Part shown: piece by piece, positions 42,038 to 50,639 of the stretch
Position numbering within the stretch: the first letter of the stretch is position 1
Layout: every line of letters starts with the position of its first letter
Source of the DNA: JBBQZO01 sp038207625
Lineage (GTDB): Bacteria > Pseudomonadota > Gammaproteobacteria > Burkholderiales > Burkholderiaceae_D
DNA: 64,000 nucleotides
Reading direction: 5' to 3'
NCBI GenBank assembly: GCA_038207625.1
Contig: JBBQZO010000015.1
Span: forward strand, 61,039 to 125,038
Notes under the pieces: model-generated
What the model was told of the DNA's origin: nothing
The model's input: only the letters and a program-made list of their open reading frames with translations
Database searches by the model: none
Program-made: the position numbers and the translations under genes

Positions 42038-42291
42038 GCACGCCACGACCATTTATCCCGTTTGCCAACGAGTCCGACGTCGTTCAGTTGGGCAACATGA
42101 TGGTGGAGAACCGGCTCGACCGGATCACGCTCAATGGCGACATCGATCTGACGCTCGACCAGATCGGGCTTGAGCATGCGCGCAGCTTGCAGCGCCTGCT
42201 CGGTGCGGTGCTGGCGCGGATGGAGGCGCAGCCACTGCCGGCCCACTTGCCGGCGCCGGACGTCAAGATGGTCGACAATCCGTTCGAGTAA
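42034..42291 (+). CDS. Small hypothetical protein
   Basis: An 85-residue acidic protein with no signal peptide or membrane segment, unrecognised. The central part (RITLNGDIDLTLDQIGLEHARSLQRLLGAVLARME) looks helical. Its ATG overlaps the nuclease stop, indicating translational coupling. An immunity role for the nuclease is conceivable but the nuclease is secreted, so this is only a thought. Confidence 0.65.
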   Translation: MSTPRPFIPFANESDVVQLGNMMVENRLDRITLNGDIDLTLDQIGLEHARSLQRLLGAVLARMEAQPLPAHLPAPDVKMVDNPFE

Positions 42292-42344
42292 AGCTGCGCG
42301 CCGGGCGCGGGTGGGGAGTAAGCGCCCGACCCGGCGCATGACGC

Positions 42345-43343
42345 TCAGACCAGCTCGGAGGTGGGCGGACTGATGCGGTTGCGCCCCATGTGTTTCGCGC
42401 GGTACAGGGCCGCGTCGGCGATGGCCACCAGTTCGCTCGGGTCGGTGTCGGCCGAGGCGATCGCGGTGGCGGCGCCGATGCTGACGGTGACGTGCGGACG
42501 GCCGTTGTTGTTGTTCGGCAGTTGCAGCTGTTCGACCCGGCAGCGGATCCGTTCGGCGACGATCGCCGCACCCTTGAGCGACTGATTCGGCAGGATTACG
42601 GCGAACTCTTCACCGCCATAGCGCGCCACCAGGTCGTTGGCGCGCATTTCGCCGGCCACCGCGCCGGCGATGCGCTTGAGGCATTCATCGCCGCCCAGAT
42701 GGCCGTTGGTGTCGTTGTAGAGCTTGAAGTTGTCGACATCAACCATCAGCAGCGACAGTGGTTGGTGTTGGCGCAACGCACGTTGCCATTCGGCCTGCAA
42801 GGTGTCGTCGAAGCAGCGCCGGTTGGCCAGCCCGGTCAGGCCATCGCGGGTGGCCAGCTGCTCCAGCGCGATCTGGGCATTTTTCTCATCGGTCATGTCG
42901 CGCAGCGTCTCGACGACGGCGATCAGTTTGCCGTCATGGTCGAGGATGGGTCTGGCATCGACGGCCAGGTAACGCCGTCGACCCACCCGTGGCATGTCGC
43001 ACCAGTTCTCAGCGCACAGGTTACCGCCACCTTCGGTGCGATGGGTGTGCTGGCGGTACAGGTGGCTCAGATCCTCGGTGCGGCCCTGGACGACCAGGTC
43101 GGCCAGCGTCGCGCGCGGTTCGTCGTAGAAGCTGCGCCAATGGTCGCTGGTTCCCAGAACTTCGTAGGCGGCCACCCCGGTGAGGCGTTCGCAGGCCCGA
43201 TTCCAGATGATGACCCGGCACTCGGTGTCGAGCACGAAGGTCGGAATCACCAGCAATTCCATCAGCTTGACGGCGAATCCGTGCTCCTCCTTGTCGGCGG
43301 GCGAATAATCCATGAGTTGCTGAATTTTTGTTGTGCTCTTCAT
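42345..43343 (-). CDS. PAS-GGDEF diguanylate cyclase
   Basis: A 332-residue cyclase that makes cyclic di-GMP. A PAS domain (about 28-150, with VIPTFVLDTECRVIIWNRACERLTG) is followed by GGDEF (about 165-325). The active site is intact as GGEEF, and the RxxD inhibitory site (RAND) stands exactly five residues before it, so product feedback is expected. It has no membrane helices. The start is ATG 43343 with AGGA upstream. Confidence 0.92.
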   Translation of the reverse strand: MKSTTKIQQLMDYSPADKEEHGFAVKLMELLVIPTFVLDTECRVIIWNRACERLTGVAAYEVLGTSDHWRSFYDEPRATLADLVVQGRTEDLSHLYRQHTHRTEGGGNLCAENWCDMPRVGRRRYLAVDARPILDHDGKLIAVVETLRDMTDEKNAQIALEQLATRDGLTGLANRRCFDDTLQAEWQRALRQHQPLSLLMVDVDNFKLYNDTNGHLGGDECLKRIAGAVAGEMRANDLVARYGGEEFAVILPNQSLKGAAIVAERIRCRVEQLQLPNNNNGRPHVTVSIGAATAIASADTDPSELVAIADAALYRAKHMGRNRISPPTSELV

Positions 43344-43490
43344 GTCCGGTCCTGGTCTGTAAGAATGTCGGGTCTCGCGTAGGAAATTGTCCTTATGAAG
43401 TAATTGATTTGAGACAAGTTTTGATTCTCCTACCGTAGCCGGACTGCGCGCTTGACAATGCACAAGAGGTGGTGCGAATCTGATCCCCGC

Positions 43491-44393
43491 TCATTGCGCC
43501 GGCACGACAGCGCAGGCAAGCGGCAGTGCCAACGCCAACCGGGTGCCGGCGCCAGCGGTGCTGTGCAAGGCGAACGTGCCGCCGTGCGCGGCTACGCGCG
43601 CGCGCATGCCGGTCAGGCCGCAACCGCAAGGCACGGCCTGCTGCGGCATGCCGATGCCGTCGTCCTGCACCGTCAACGTGATGCGCGTGCGGTCGCGTGT
43701 GAAGCGCACATGCACATGGCTCGCTTGGGCATGACGCAGGACGTTGCTCAGCGCCTCCTGCAAGATGCGGAGGATCAGCGCGTCGAGCGCACCGTCGTGA
43801 CTGTCGTCGAACGCGCTTGCGTCGGCCTCGAGCTGATAGGTGGCAGCGCCCAGGCGTGCGAACTCGTCGAGTTGCCATGTCATGGCCGCGCGCAGGCCTT
43901 CTTCAAGGCAGCTCGGGCGCAGATCGTTGATGATTGTGCGCAAGGACCCGATCGTGCGGTCGAGGTTGTTCGAGACCAGTCCCAGTTTTTGGTGGATCTG
44001 GGGCAGCACGCCGCTGGTGCTGCCATGCAGCAGTGTCAGATCAATCTTCAATGCCAGCAGGTGCTGCCCCAGGTCGTCATGGATGTCGCGCGCGATGCGG
44101 TGCCGTTCGTAGGCCTTGATCTGTTCCTGTTGTGCCACCAGTCGGTTGAGCATGATGCCGGCGTCGGTCAGCTTGCGTTCAGCGGCGCTGCGCAGTTGAC
44201 GCTCGACGCGCAGGTGGTCGGACAGTTCGGTACGGCGCCGCGCATGGCCTAGTGCCGTCAATGTCAGCAAGCCGGCCAATGCGGCGCTCAAGGCCTGCCA
44301 CGAGGTCAGGGGGCGCACGCTCAGATAGCCGGTAGTCGCCAGTGCGCTGCCCAGACTGGCAAGAACGCCGAAACGGATAAGGCTGAGATTCAT
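43491..44393 (-). CDS. Sensor histidine kinase, NarX/DegS-like (HisKA_3), orphan
   Basis: A 300-residue kinase with two N-terminal membrane helices (about 5-45) and almost no extracytoplasmic part. The phospho-accepting His is in RHRIARDIHDDLGQHL (HisKA_3), and the ATPase domain has EALSNVLRHAQASH and GIGMP/GCGLTGMRAR. The start at 44393 has AAGGA upstream. Kinases of this class normally pair with a LuxR-type regulator; none is adjacent. Confidence 0.9.
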   Translation of the reverse strand: MNLSLIRFGVLASLGSALATTGYLSVRPLTSWQALSAALAGLLTLTALGHARRRTELSDHLRVERQLRSAAERKLTDAGIMLNRLVAQQEQIKAYERHRIARDIHDDLGQHLLALKIDLTLLHGSTSGVLPQIHQKLGLVSNNLDRTIGSLRTIINDLRPSCLEEGLRAAMTWQLDEFARLGAATYQLEADASAFDDSHDGALDALILRILQEALSNVLRHAQASHVHVRFTRDRTRITLTVQDDGIGMPQQAVPCGCGLTGMRARVAAHGGTFALHSTAGAGTRLALALPLACAVVPAQ

Positions 44394-44541
44394 GCTGTCC
44401 TTTCCAAGTCGCAATAGGTGTGCTTGGTTGAACTTACAATATTGATGGCTGCGGGCCTTGTTCTTGCGCAAAAGCATTGTGTCGGGACGTCAATTTTCCA
44501 CTGTGTGGCACCTGCGCGCTGTGGGATTCGGTGCATCCGGA

Positions 44542-44547
44542 TATAAT
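44542..44547 (+). promoter_or_regulatory. Candidate -10 box of the queE operon
   Basis: TATAAT 56 bases before the queE start; -35 not clear. Confidence 0.4.
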
Positions 44548-44602
44548 GGAGGGTTGACGATCGGCATTTGTGCTTGCACAGGGCCAGCTACCAGGACACC
44601 GT

Positions 44603-45238
44603 GTGACTTACAGCATCAAAGAGATTTTCTACACCTTGCAAGGCGAGGGGGCGCACGCCGGCCGTCCGGCCGTGTTTTGCCGGTTTTCTGGCTGCAATCT
44701 TTGGACCGGACGCGAGAGCGATCGGGCCACGGCGGTGTGCACATTTTGCGACACGGACTTTGTCGGCACGGACGGCGAGCGCGGCGGCAAGTTCGCGCGT
44801 GCGGAACTGCTGAGCGCCGAGATCGACAGCCTGTGGCCGGCCAGCTATCGGGCCAGCAAGTACGTCGTTTTTACTGGCGGAGAACCGCTGTTGCAACTCG
44901 ACGCGGCGTTAATTGACAGCATGCACCGGGCCGGTTTCGAGATCGCCATCGAGACCAACGGTACCTTGCCGGTCCCCGCCGGGGTGGACTGGATCTGCGT
45001 CAGCCCCAAGATGGGATCGACGCTGGTGGTGCATAGAGGAAACGAAATCAAGGTCGTCATTCCGCAGACGGGGCAGGATCTGGCCGCCTACGAAGGCTTG
45101 GATTTCGCGCACTTCTACGTGCAGGCGATGGACGGCCCGCTGGCTCAACACAACACCCGTCTGGCCATCGAGACCTGCAAGCGCCACCCGAAGTGGAAGC
45201 TGAGCCTGCAAACCCATAAACTTTTACAAATTCCATAA
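44603..45238 (+). CDS. queE: 7-carboxy-7-deazaguanine synthase
   Basis: Radical-SAM enzyme turning 6-carboxytetrahydropterin into 7-carboxy-7-deazaguanine on the way to queuosine. The 211 residues begin at GTG 44603 (AGGA at 44592-44595) and open with the QueE hallmark YTLQGEGAHAGRPAVFCRFSGCNLW. The cluster-binding cysteines are in SGCNLW and AVCTFCDTDF, in the expanded form usual for this branch. It is followed seven bases later by queD. Confidence 0.94.
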   Translation: MTYSIKEIFYTLQGEGAHAGRPAVFCRFSGCNLWTGRESDRATAVCTFCDTDFVGTDGERGGKFARAELLSAEIDSLWPASYRASKYVVFTGGEPLLQLDAALIDSMHRAGFEIAIETNGTLPVPAGVDWICVSPKMGSTLVVHRGNEIKVVIPQTGQDLAAYEGLDFAHFYVQAMDGPLAQHNTRLAIETCKRHPKWKLSLQTHKLLQIP

Positions 45239-45245
45239 GTACGCA

Positions 45246-45692
45246 ATGTTAACGATTACACGCAAGCTCGAATTCGATGCCGGTCACCGCATCCCCGACC
45301 ACAAAAGCCAGTGCCGCAACCTGCATGGTCACCGCTACACGCTGGAAATCACGCTGACCGGGGCCGTGATTCAGGTCGAAGGCAATTCCGACAATGGCAT
45401 GATCATGGATTTTTCCGACATCAAGGCGCTCGCCAAGGAACACCTGGTCGACGTGTGGGATCACGCCTTTCTGGTGTATGCCAAAGACACGGTGGTGCAT
45501 GACTTCCTGGCCACCTTGCCGGGCCACAAGACGGTGGTGATCGATCGCATCCCGACGGTGGAGAACCTGGCCCAGATCGCGTTCGACATTCTGAAGGCGG
45601 CCTACAAGGACCGCTACGGCACCGGCTTGCATTTGCACAAGCTGGTGTTGCACGAAACCCCCAACTGCTGGGCAGAGATCACTGATGCCTGA
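45246..45692 (+). CDS. queD: 6-carboxy-5,6,7,8-tetrahydropterin synthase
   Basis: A 148-residue zinc enzyme making CPH4 from dihydroneopterin triphosphate in the queuosine pathway. Zinc ligands are visible as His in FDAGHR and the HGH of NLHGHRYTLE, with the catalytic Cys in SQCRN. It supplies the substrate of QueE, encoded just upstream. Its end overlaps tadA by eight bases. Confidence 0.95.
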   Translation: MLTITRKLEFDAGHRIPDHKSQCRNLHGHRYTLEITLTGAVIQVEGNSDNGMIMDFSDIKALAKEHLVDVWDHAFLVYAKDTVVHDFLATLPGHKTVVIDRIPTVENLAQIAFDILKAAYKDRYGTGLHLHKLVLHETPNCWAEITDA

Positions 45693-46176
45693 TCGCGACT
45701 TCATGCAGCTGGCGTTAGAGCAAGCCCAGCGCGCATGGGATCTCGGTGAGGTGCCGGTTGGCGCGGTCGTGGTGCGTGACGGCGTGGTCGTTGCCACCGG
45801 CTACAACCAACCGATCGGGCGCCACGATCCGACGGCGCACGCTGAAATCATGGCACTGCGCGGCGCCGCCGAAAAGCTGGGCAATTACCGCCTGCCCGAA
45901 TGTGAGCTGTATGTGACGTTGGAACCGTGCGTGATGTGCTCTGGCGCGATGCTGCACGCGCGTCTGGCGCGCGTGGTGTACGGCGCCAGCGACCCGAAAA
46001 CGGGCGCCTGCGGATCGGTGCTGAACCTGTTCGAACAGCCCAGTTTGAATCATCAGACGGCGCTCGAGGGCGGTGTGCTGGCCGACGAGTGCGGCGCCTT
46101 GCTCAAACGCTTTTTTGCCGAGCGGCGCAGCGCCAACGCCGCCGCGCGGCGCGCCGCCAATCCGGCGCCGGGCTAG
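45685..46176 (+). CDS. tadA: tRNA(adenine34) deaminase
   Basis: Converts A34 to inosine in tRNA-Arg(ACG). The 163 residues contain the deaminase motifs HAEIMAL (His ligand and catalytic Glu) and LEPCVMCSGAM (two Cys ligands). The start overlaps queD, so three genes for anticodon wobble-base modification are co-transcribed. Confidence 0.94.
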   Translation: MPDRDFMQLALEQAQRAWDLGEVPVGAVVVRDGVVVATGYNQPIGRHDPTAHAEIMALRGAAEKLGNYRLPECELYVTLEPCVMCSGAMLHARLARVVYGASDPKTGACGSVLNLFEQPSLNHQTALEGGVLADECGALLKRFFAERRSANAAARRAANPAPG

Positions 46177-46318
46177 TCCCGCGACCCTTGCGCTGCGCTA
46201 GGGCGGCAACTGCTGCGGTGCCCGTGGTGCCGTCAATACCAACTGAGCAGCACTGGTGAATCTTGCGGCGCCGCGTGAATCGGGGCGTGCTCCGGCTTAC
46301 CGCGCGCGCAAAAAATGG

Positions 46319-46324
46319 TATGCT
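46319..46324 (+). promoter_or_regulatory. Candidate extended -10 promoter
   Basis: TGGTATGCT has the TG-N-TATnnT extended -10 form, 65 bases before the TTG start of the next gene. Confidence 0.4.
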
Positions 46325-46388
46325 CAATCTACCCAACATCGCTGATCGGTGGCCCGCTGGCGCACCGCGGCAACGCCAGGAGAATAGA

Positions 46389-47213
46389 TTGTCACGTCAC
46401 GCACCACTTGCAAAATCCGATCACGTCGATACCGCGCCCGGGCTGGTCCGTCTTGCCCTTGAAATGCGCGCGCCATGGGAGTTGGGCGTGGCGCTGGCGG
46501 CGTTCCCCTTCCTGCGCAGTGCGCCCGATGGTGATGGTCACCCTGTATTGGTATTTCCCGGCCTGGCGGCGGGCGACCTGACCACGGTGGTGATGCGGCG
46601 CTTTCTGTCTGATCGTGGTTATTCCGCCTATGCTTGGGAGCAAGGGCTCAATTTTGGTCCACGCCCTGGCGTACTTGAGGCCTGTGTGGAACGCGTCATG
46701 CAATTGCACGCCGAGCACGGCTGTCGCGTCAGCCTGGTCGGCTGGAGTCTGGGCGGCGTGTATGCGCGCGAAATCGCCAAGATGCTGCCCGACCATGTGC
46801 GCCTGGTGATCTCGCTGGGTTCGCCATTTACCGGCAGTCCCAAGGCCACCAACGCCTGGCGCGTCTACCAGTTGGTTAGCGGCGAAAAGGAGGTCGACGC
46901 CGAACGCTTTGCCGCGCTCAAGGAGCCGCCGCGCGTGCCGACCACCTCGATCTTCAGCCGCACCGACGGCGTCGTGGCCTGGCAATGCAGCGTCGAGCAG
47001 GAAACGGCCAGCTCCGAAAACATCGAGGTGCACGCCAGCCACGTGGGCATGGGCATGAATCCGACGGCGCTGTATGCGATCGCCGACCGACTGGCCCAGC
47101 CCGAGGGCGACTGGCGGCGCTTCGATCATGTGGCCCACACGGGTATCAAAAAACTGCTGTTTCTCGATCCGCAACGCAGTTCGTGGCCGAATCCCTTCTT
47201 TGGCTTTTACTAG
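46389..47213 (+). CDS. Alpha/beta hydrolase-like protein
   Basis: A 274-residue hydrolase. I take the TTG at 46389 as start because AGGAG lies at 46378-46382; further upstream the frame is unsupported. The nucleophile elbow is GWSLGG (Ser120), preceded by the oxyanion strand PVLVFPGLAAGD, with a plausible Asp in SIFSRTDGVV and a His in EVHASHVGMG. Its size and SLGSPFTG segment resemble lipases/acyltransferases. It precedes a wax ester synthase gene by 45 bases, suggesting lipid metabolism. Confidence 0.8.
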   Translation: MSRHAPLAKSDHVDTAPGLVRLALEMRAPWELGVALAAFPFLRSAPDGDGHPVLVFPGLAAGDLTTVVMRRFLSDRGYSAYAWEQGLNFGPRPGVLEACVERVMQLHAEHGCRVSLVGWSLGGVYAREIAKMLPDHVRLVISLGSPFTGSPKATNAWRVYQLVSGEKEVDAERFAALKEPPRVPTTSIFSRTDGVVAWQCSVEQETASSENIEVHASHVGMGMNPTALYAIADRLAQPEGDWRRFDHVAHTGIKKLLFLDPQRSSWPNPFFGFY

Positions 47214-47258
47214 CGTGGCGCCGTCGGCGCCATTTGCACGCACTCACAAAGGTCAACC

Positions 47259-48782
47259 ATGCAGCATTTGAGCGGACTCGACGCGACATTTCTGCACCTC
47301 GAAACGGCGCAGATGCCGATGCACGTGGGCGGCCTGCACCTGCTCGACCTGGCGCCGTCCAAGCATGCCGGATTTGCCGCGGCGGTCAGGTTGCATGTCG
47401 CGGCGCGCCGCCATCTGGCTAGCTTGTTTAGCAAGACGCTGGTGCCGATGCCCTTTGCGATCGCTAACCCGGTCTGGGTGGAGCAGGATGACGTCGATCT
47501 TGACTATCATATACGCGCGCTGACCCTGCCCAAGCCGGGCACGCCGACGCAACTCGACGCCTGCGTTGCGCGCCTGCACGCCGAGCTGCTCGATCGGGCG
47601 CGTCCGCTGTGGGAGTTTTACGTCATCAAGGGCTTGCAAAGCGGGCAGATCGCACTGTACGTCAAACTCCATCATGCGGCGCTGGACGGCCAGGGGGCGA
47701 TCGCATTGGCGCATGCCTTGCTGGACGTGTCGGCCACGCCGCGCGCCGTCGAGCCACCCACGCGCACGTCAGCCCCCCAAACCGAGCCGCCGATCACGGC
47801 CTTGCTTGGCGCCACGCTGCGCGACACCGTCAGTCAGTGTGTAAAACTGGTCAAGGGTGTGCCGACCGCTCTCAAGGTGGCATCCGATTTGCTACGTTCC
47901 CGAGAGGGCGGCGACGACGCTGGCGACGCGCGCAATGCAAACTGGTTGACCGAGCTGTCCTTCGCGCCGAAGACGCTGCTCAATGTGACGATTGGCAAGC
48001 GGCGCGCGTTCGCGGGGGTCACGCTGCCGCTGGACGAGGCGCAGCGCATCGCGCAGGCATTTGGCGCCACGCTCAACGATGTGGTGCTGGCCTTGGTCAG
48101 CGGCGCACTGCGCAATTACCTGATCGCGCATGCCGGCTTGCCGCAACAGACGCTGGTGGCGGCGGTGCCGGTGAGCCTGCGCGCAGCAGGCGACCAGCAA
48201 CAGAATAATCAGGTCAGCATGATGCTGGTGAAGCTGGCCAGCGACGAGGCCGATCCGGTTGCACGGATCGGCGCGATCATGCAGGCGTCGGCCGGCATGA
48301 AGAAGACACTGTCCAGTGTCAAGTCGGTCATGCCGACCGAGTTTCCCAGTCTTGGTCTGCCGTGGCTGATGCGCGCGATGGTGGCGCTGTATGGCCGCGC
48401 GCACCTGGCCGAGACGCTGCCGACGATCGCCAATGTGGTGATCTCCAATGTGACCGGCCCGCGGGTGCCTTTGTACCTGGCCGGCGCGCGCATGACGGCC
48501 GACTACCCGGTGTCGATCGTCACGCACGGACTGGCGCTGAACGTGACGGTGCAAAGCTATGCCGGCGCGCTCGACATCGGTGTGATCGCCTGCCGACAGA
48601 CCGTGCCGGACCTGCGCAAATTTGCCGCCTGTGTGCGTGATGCGCACGCCGAATTGATGGCCTGCGCGCCATTCGCCGTGGCAGCGCCCGCACCGAAGCG
48701 GCGCGCGCCACGCAGCGCTGCGGCCGGTGTAGGCAAACCCGCGCGGCGCGTCGCGCCAGCGCGCGGGCGCGTGACCGCCTGA
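47259..48782 (+). CDS. Wax ester synthase / diacylglycerol acyltransferase (WS/DGAT)
   Basis: Uses acyl-CoA to esterify fatty alcohols or diacylglycerol, making storage lipid. The 507 residues start with the family block LSGLDATFLHLETAQMPMHVGGLHLL and carry the active-site HHxxxDG as HHAALDG (His138, His139, Asp143). A later conserved NDVVLALVSGALR and NVVISNVTGPR complete the pattern. The C-terminal ~30 residues are an Ala/Arg/Pro-rich extension. Confidence 0.93.
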   Translation: MQHLSGLDATFLHLETAQMPMHVGGLHLLDLAPSKHAGFAAAVRLHVAARRHLASLFSKTLVPMPFAIANPVWVEQDDVDLDYHIRALTLPKPGTPTQLDACVARLHAELLDRARPLWEFYVIKGLQSGQIALYVKLHHAALDGQGAIALAHALLDVSATPRAVEPPTRTSAPQTEPPITALLGATLRDTVSQCVKLVKGVPTALKVASDLLRSREGGDDAGDARNANWLTELSFAPKTLLNVTIGKRRAFAGVTLPLDEAQRIAQAFGATLNDVVLALVSGALRNYLIAHAGLPQQTLVAAVPVSLRAAGDQQQNNQVSMMLVKLASDEADPVARIGAIMQASAGMKKTLSSVKSVMPTEFPSLGLPWLMRAMVALYGRAHLAETLPTIANVVISNVTGPRVPLYLAGARMTADYPVSIVTHGLALNVTVQSYAGALDIGVIACRQTVPDLRKFAACVRDAHAELMACAPFAVAAPAPKRRAPRSAAAGVGKPARRVAPARGRVTA

Positions 48783-48798
48783 TCGGAACGAGGACACA

Positions 48799-49725
48799 AT
48801 GCCAACGATTGCAGCGAACGGGCTTCAGATCGCTTACGAAACGGCGGGCGACCCGTCGGCCACGCCGGTGTTGTTGATCATGGGGCTGGGCATGCAGCTG
48901 ACCGCGTGGCCGGCGGCGTTTGTCGAAGGCTTGGTTGAGCAGGGCGCCTACGTGATCCGCTTTGACAACCGCGACAGCGGCCTGTCGAGCAAGCTCGATC
49001 ATCTGGGCAAGCCGAACCTGGCGCTGGCACTGCTCAAGAAGATGGTGGGCTGGCGCCTCGCCAGCGTGTATACGCTCGACGACATGGCCAACGACGCGCT
49101 GGGATTGCTCGATGCGCTGGGCATCGCCAAGGCGCATGTGATCGGCGCCTCGATGGGCGGGATGATCGCGCAATTGCTGGTGGGGCGCCATCCCGAGCGG
49201 GCGCTGAGTCTGACGTCGATCATGTCGACCAGCGGACGGCGCTCGCTGCCGGGGCCGAGCCGCGCTGCGACCGCCGCGCTACTCAAACGCCCCCGCGATC
49301 CGCGCGACCTCACCGCACAGATCGACGCGATGGTGCACACGATGCGCGTGATCGGCAGCCCGGCCTACCCGACGCCCGAGGTGCGCCTGCGCAGCCAGAT
49401 CAGCGCCAGTTTTGCGCGCAACGTCTGCCCGGCCGGTGTGCTGCGCCAGATGCTCGCCATTGCGGCCGCGCCGGACCGGGTGGCGCTGCTGCAGTCGATC
49501 CGGCTGCCCACGCTGGTCATTCACGGGGCGGACGATCCCTTGGTGCCGCCCGCCTGCGGTATCGACACCGCACAACTGGTGCCCGATGCGACACTGAAGG
49601 TGATTGAAGGAATGGGGCACGACTTGCCCGACGCGCTGATCGAGCGCCTGCTTGCCTTGATCGATGTGCATACCCACGGTAAGATGGCGGCGCTCTCCAT
49701 TTCACTTTATGTCGGACATCCGTGA
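48799..49725 (+). CDS. Alpha/beta hydrolase
   Basis: A 308-residue cytoplasmic hydrolase with oxyanion strand LLIMGLGMQ, nucleophile Ser118 in GASMGG, Asp in HGADDPLVP and His in EGMGHDLP. It resembles the DhmA/aclacinomycin methylesterase-like group; substrate not deducible. It starts 17 bases after the WS/DGAT gene and its end overlaps the next start (GTGA), so it lies in the middle of a five-gene run. Confidence 0.88.
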   Translation: MPTIAANGLQIAYETAGDPSATPVLLIMGLGMQLTAWPAAFVEGLVEQGAYVIRFDNRDSGLSSKLDHLGKPNLALALLKKMVGWRLASVYTLDDMANDALGLLDALGIAKAHVIGASMGGMIAQLLVGRHPERALSLTSIMSTSGRRSLPGPSRAATAALLKRPRDPRDLTAQIDAMVHTMRVIGSPAYPTPEVRLRSQISASFARNVCPAGVLRQMLAIAAAPDRVALLQSIRLPTLVIHGADDPLVPPACGIDTAQLVPDATLKVIEGMGHDLPDALIERLLALIDVHTHGKMAALSISLYVGHP

Positions 49726-50639
49726 CCTCAAAAAAAATTGGCATTGCCATCGTCGCTCCAGGCGGCTACGCGCCCGATGACGCTGGCGTGACGCGCGCCA
49801 TCGCCCGCCTCGAAGCACAAGGCTGTACCGTGCATAACTACTACGATGACGCTGCCAAATTTCAGCGCTTCGGCGGCACCGATGCGGCCCGCCTGGCGCA
49901 GCTGAACGCCGCTGCGGCCGATCCCGCAGTACAGGTGGTGATGGCGTTGCGCGGCGCGTATGGCGTTAGCCGCTTGATGGCGCACATCGATTTCGATGCA
50001 ATGGCTGCGAGCGGCAAGATCTTTGTCGGCTATAGCGACATGACCGCATTTCACCTGGGGCTGATGGCGCGCACCGGCGCGGCCAGCTATGCCGGACCGA
50101 TGATCTGCGACGATTTCACGCGCGAGGAGCCGAATCAGTTCACATTGGATAATTTTTGGCGTTGCCTGCGCGGCCCCACCCACGTGATCCGCACCGACGT
50201 CGCTGGCAACCCGGCCTTGGAATGCAGTGGGACGCTGTGGGGCGGCAATCTGGCCATGCTCACCCATCTGGTGGGCACACCCTATTTTCCCGCGATCGAC
50301 GGCGGCATCTTGTTTGTCGAGGACATCAACGAGCATCCGTACCGGATCGAGCGCATGCTGTTGCAGCTGCTGCACGCAGGCGTGCTGGCGCGCCAGAAGG
50401 CGCTGATCCTGGGCGATATTTCCGGTTACCGTCTTGGCGCGCACGACAACGGCTACGATTTCGACGCGATGTTGGCGTATCTGCGCAGCGTGCTGCCGAT
50501 ACCCGTGCTGACGGGCCTGCAGTTCGGCCATGTCCCGACCCGCGTCACGCTGCCGTTTGGCGGACGCGCCCGGCTGGTGTCCGACGCCAGCCATTTCGAG
50601 CTGACCATCAGCGACTATCCGACCGTGCCGCATGACTGA
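49722..50639 (+). CDS. ldcA: Muramoyltetrapeptide LD-carboxypeptidase (S66 / LdcA-MccF family)
   Basis: Releases the terminal D-Ala from murein tetrapeptides for recycling. The 305 residues match S66: nucleophile Ser105 in VGYSDMTA, the Glu-containing segment in FVEDINEHPYRIER, and the His in LQFGHVP. There is no signal peptide, consistent with cytoplasmic recycling. The GTG start overlaps the upstream hydrolase and its stop overlaps the downstream oxidase. Immunity-type MccF activity is an alternative. Confidence 0.92.
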   Translation: MTSKKIGIAIVAPGGYAPDDAGVTRAIARLEAQGCTVHNYYDDAAKFQRFGGTDAARLAQLNAAAADPAVQVVMALRGAYGVSRLMAHIDFDAMAASGKIFVGYSDMTAFHLGLMARTGAASYAGPMICDDFTREEPNQFTLDNFWRCLRGPTHVIRTDVAGNPALECSGTLWGGNLAMLTHLVGTPYFPAIDGGILFVEDINEHPYRIERMLLQLLHAGVLARQKALILGDISGYRLGAHDNGYDFDAMLAYLRSVLPIPVLTGLQFGHVPTRVTLPFGGRARLVSDASHFELTISDYPTVPHD

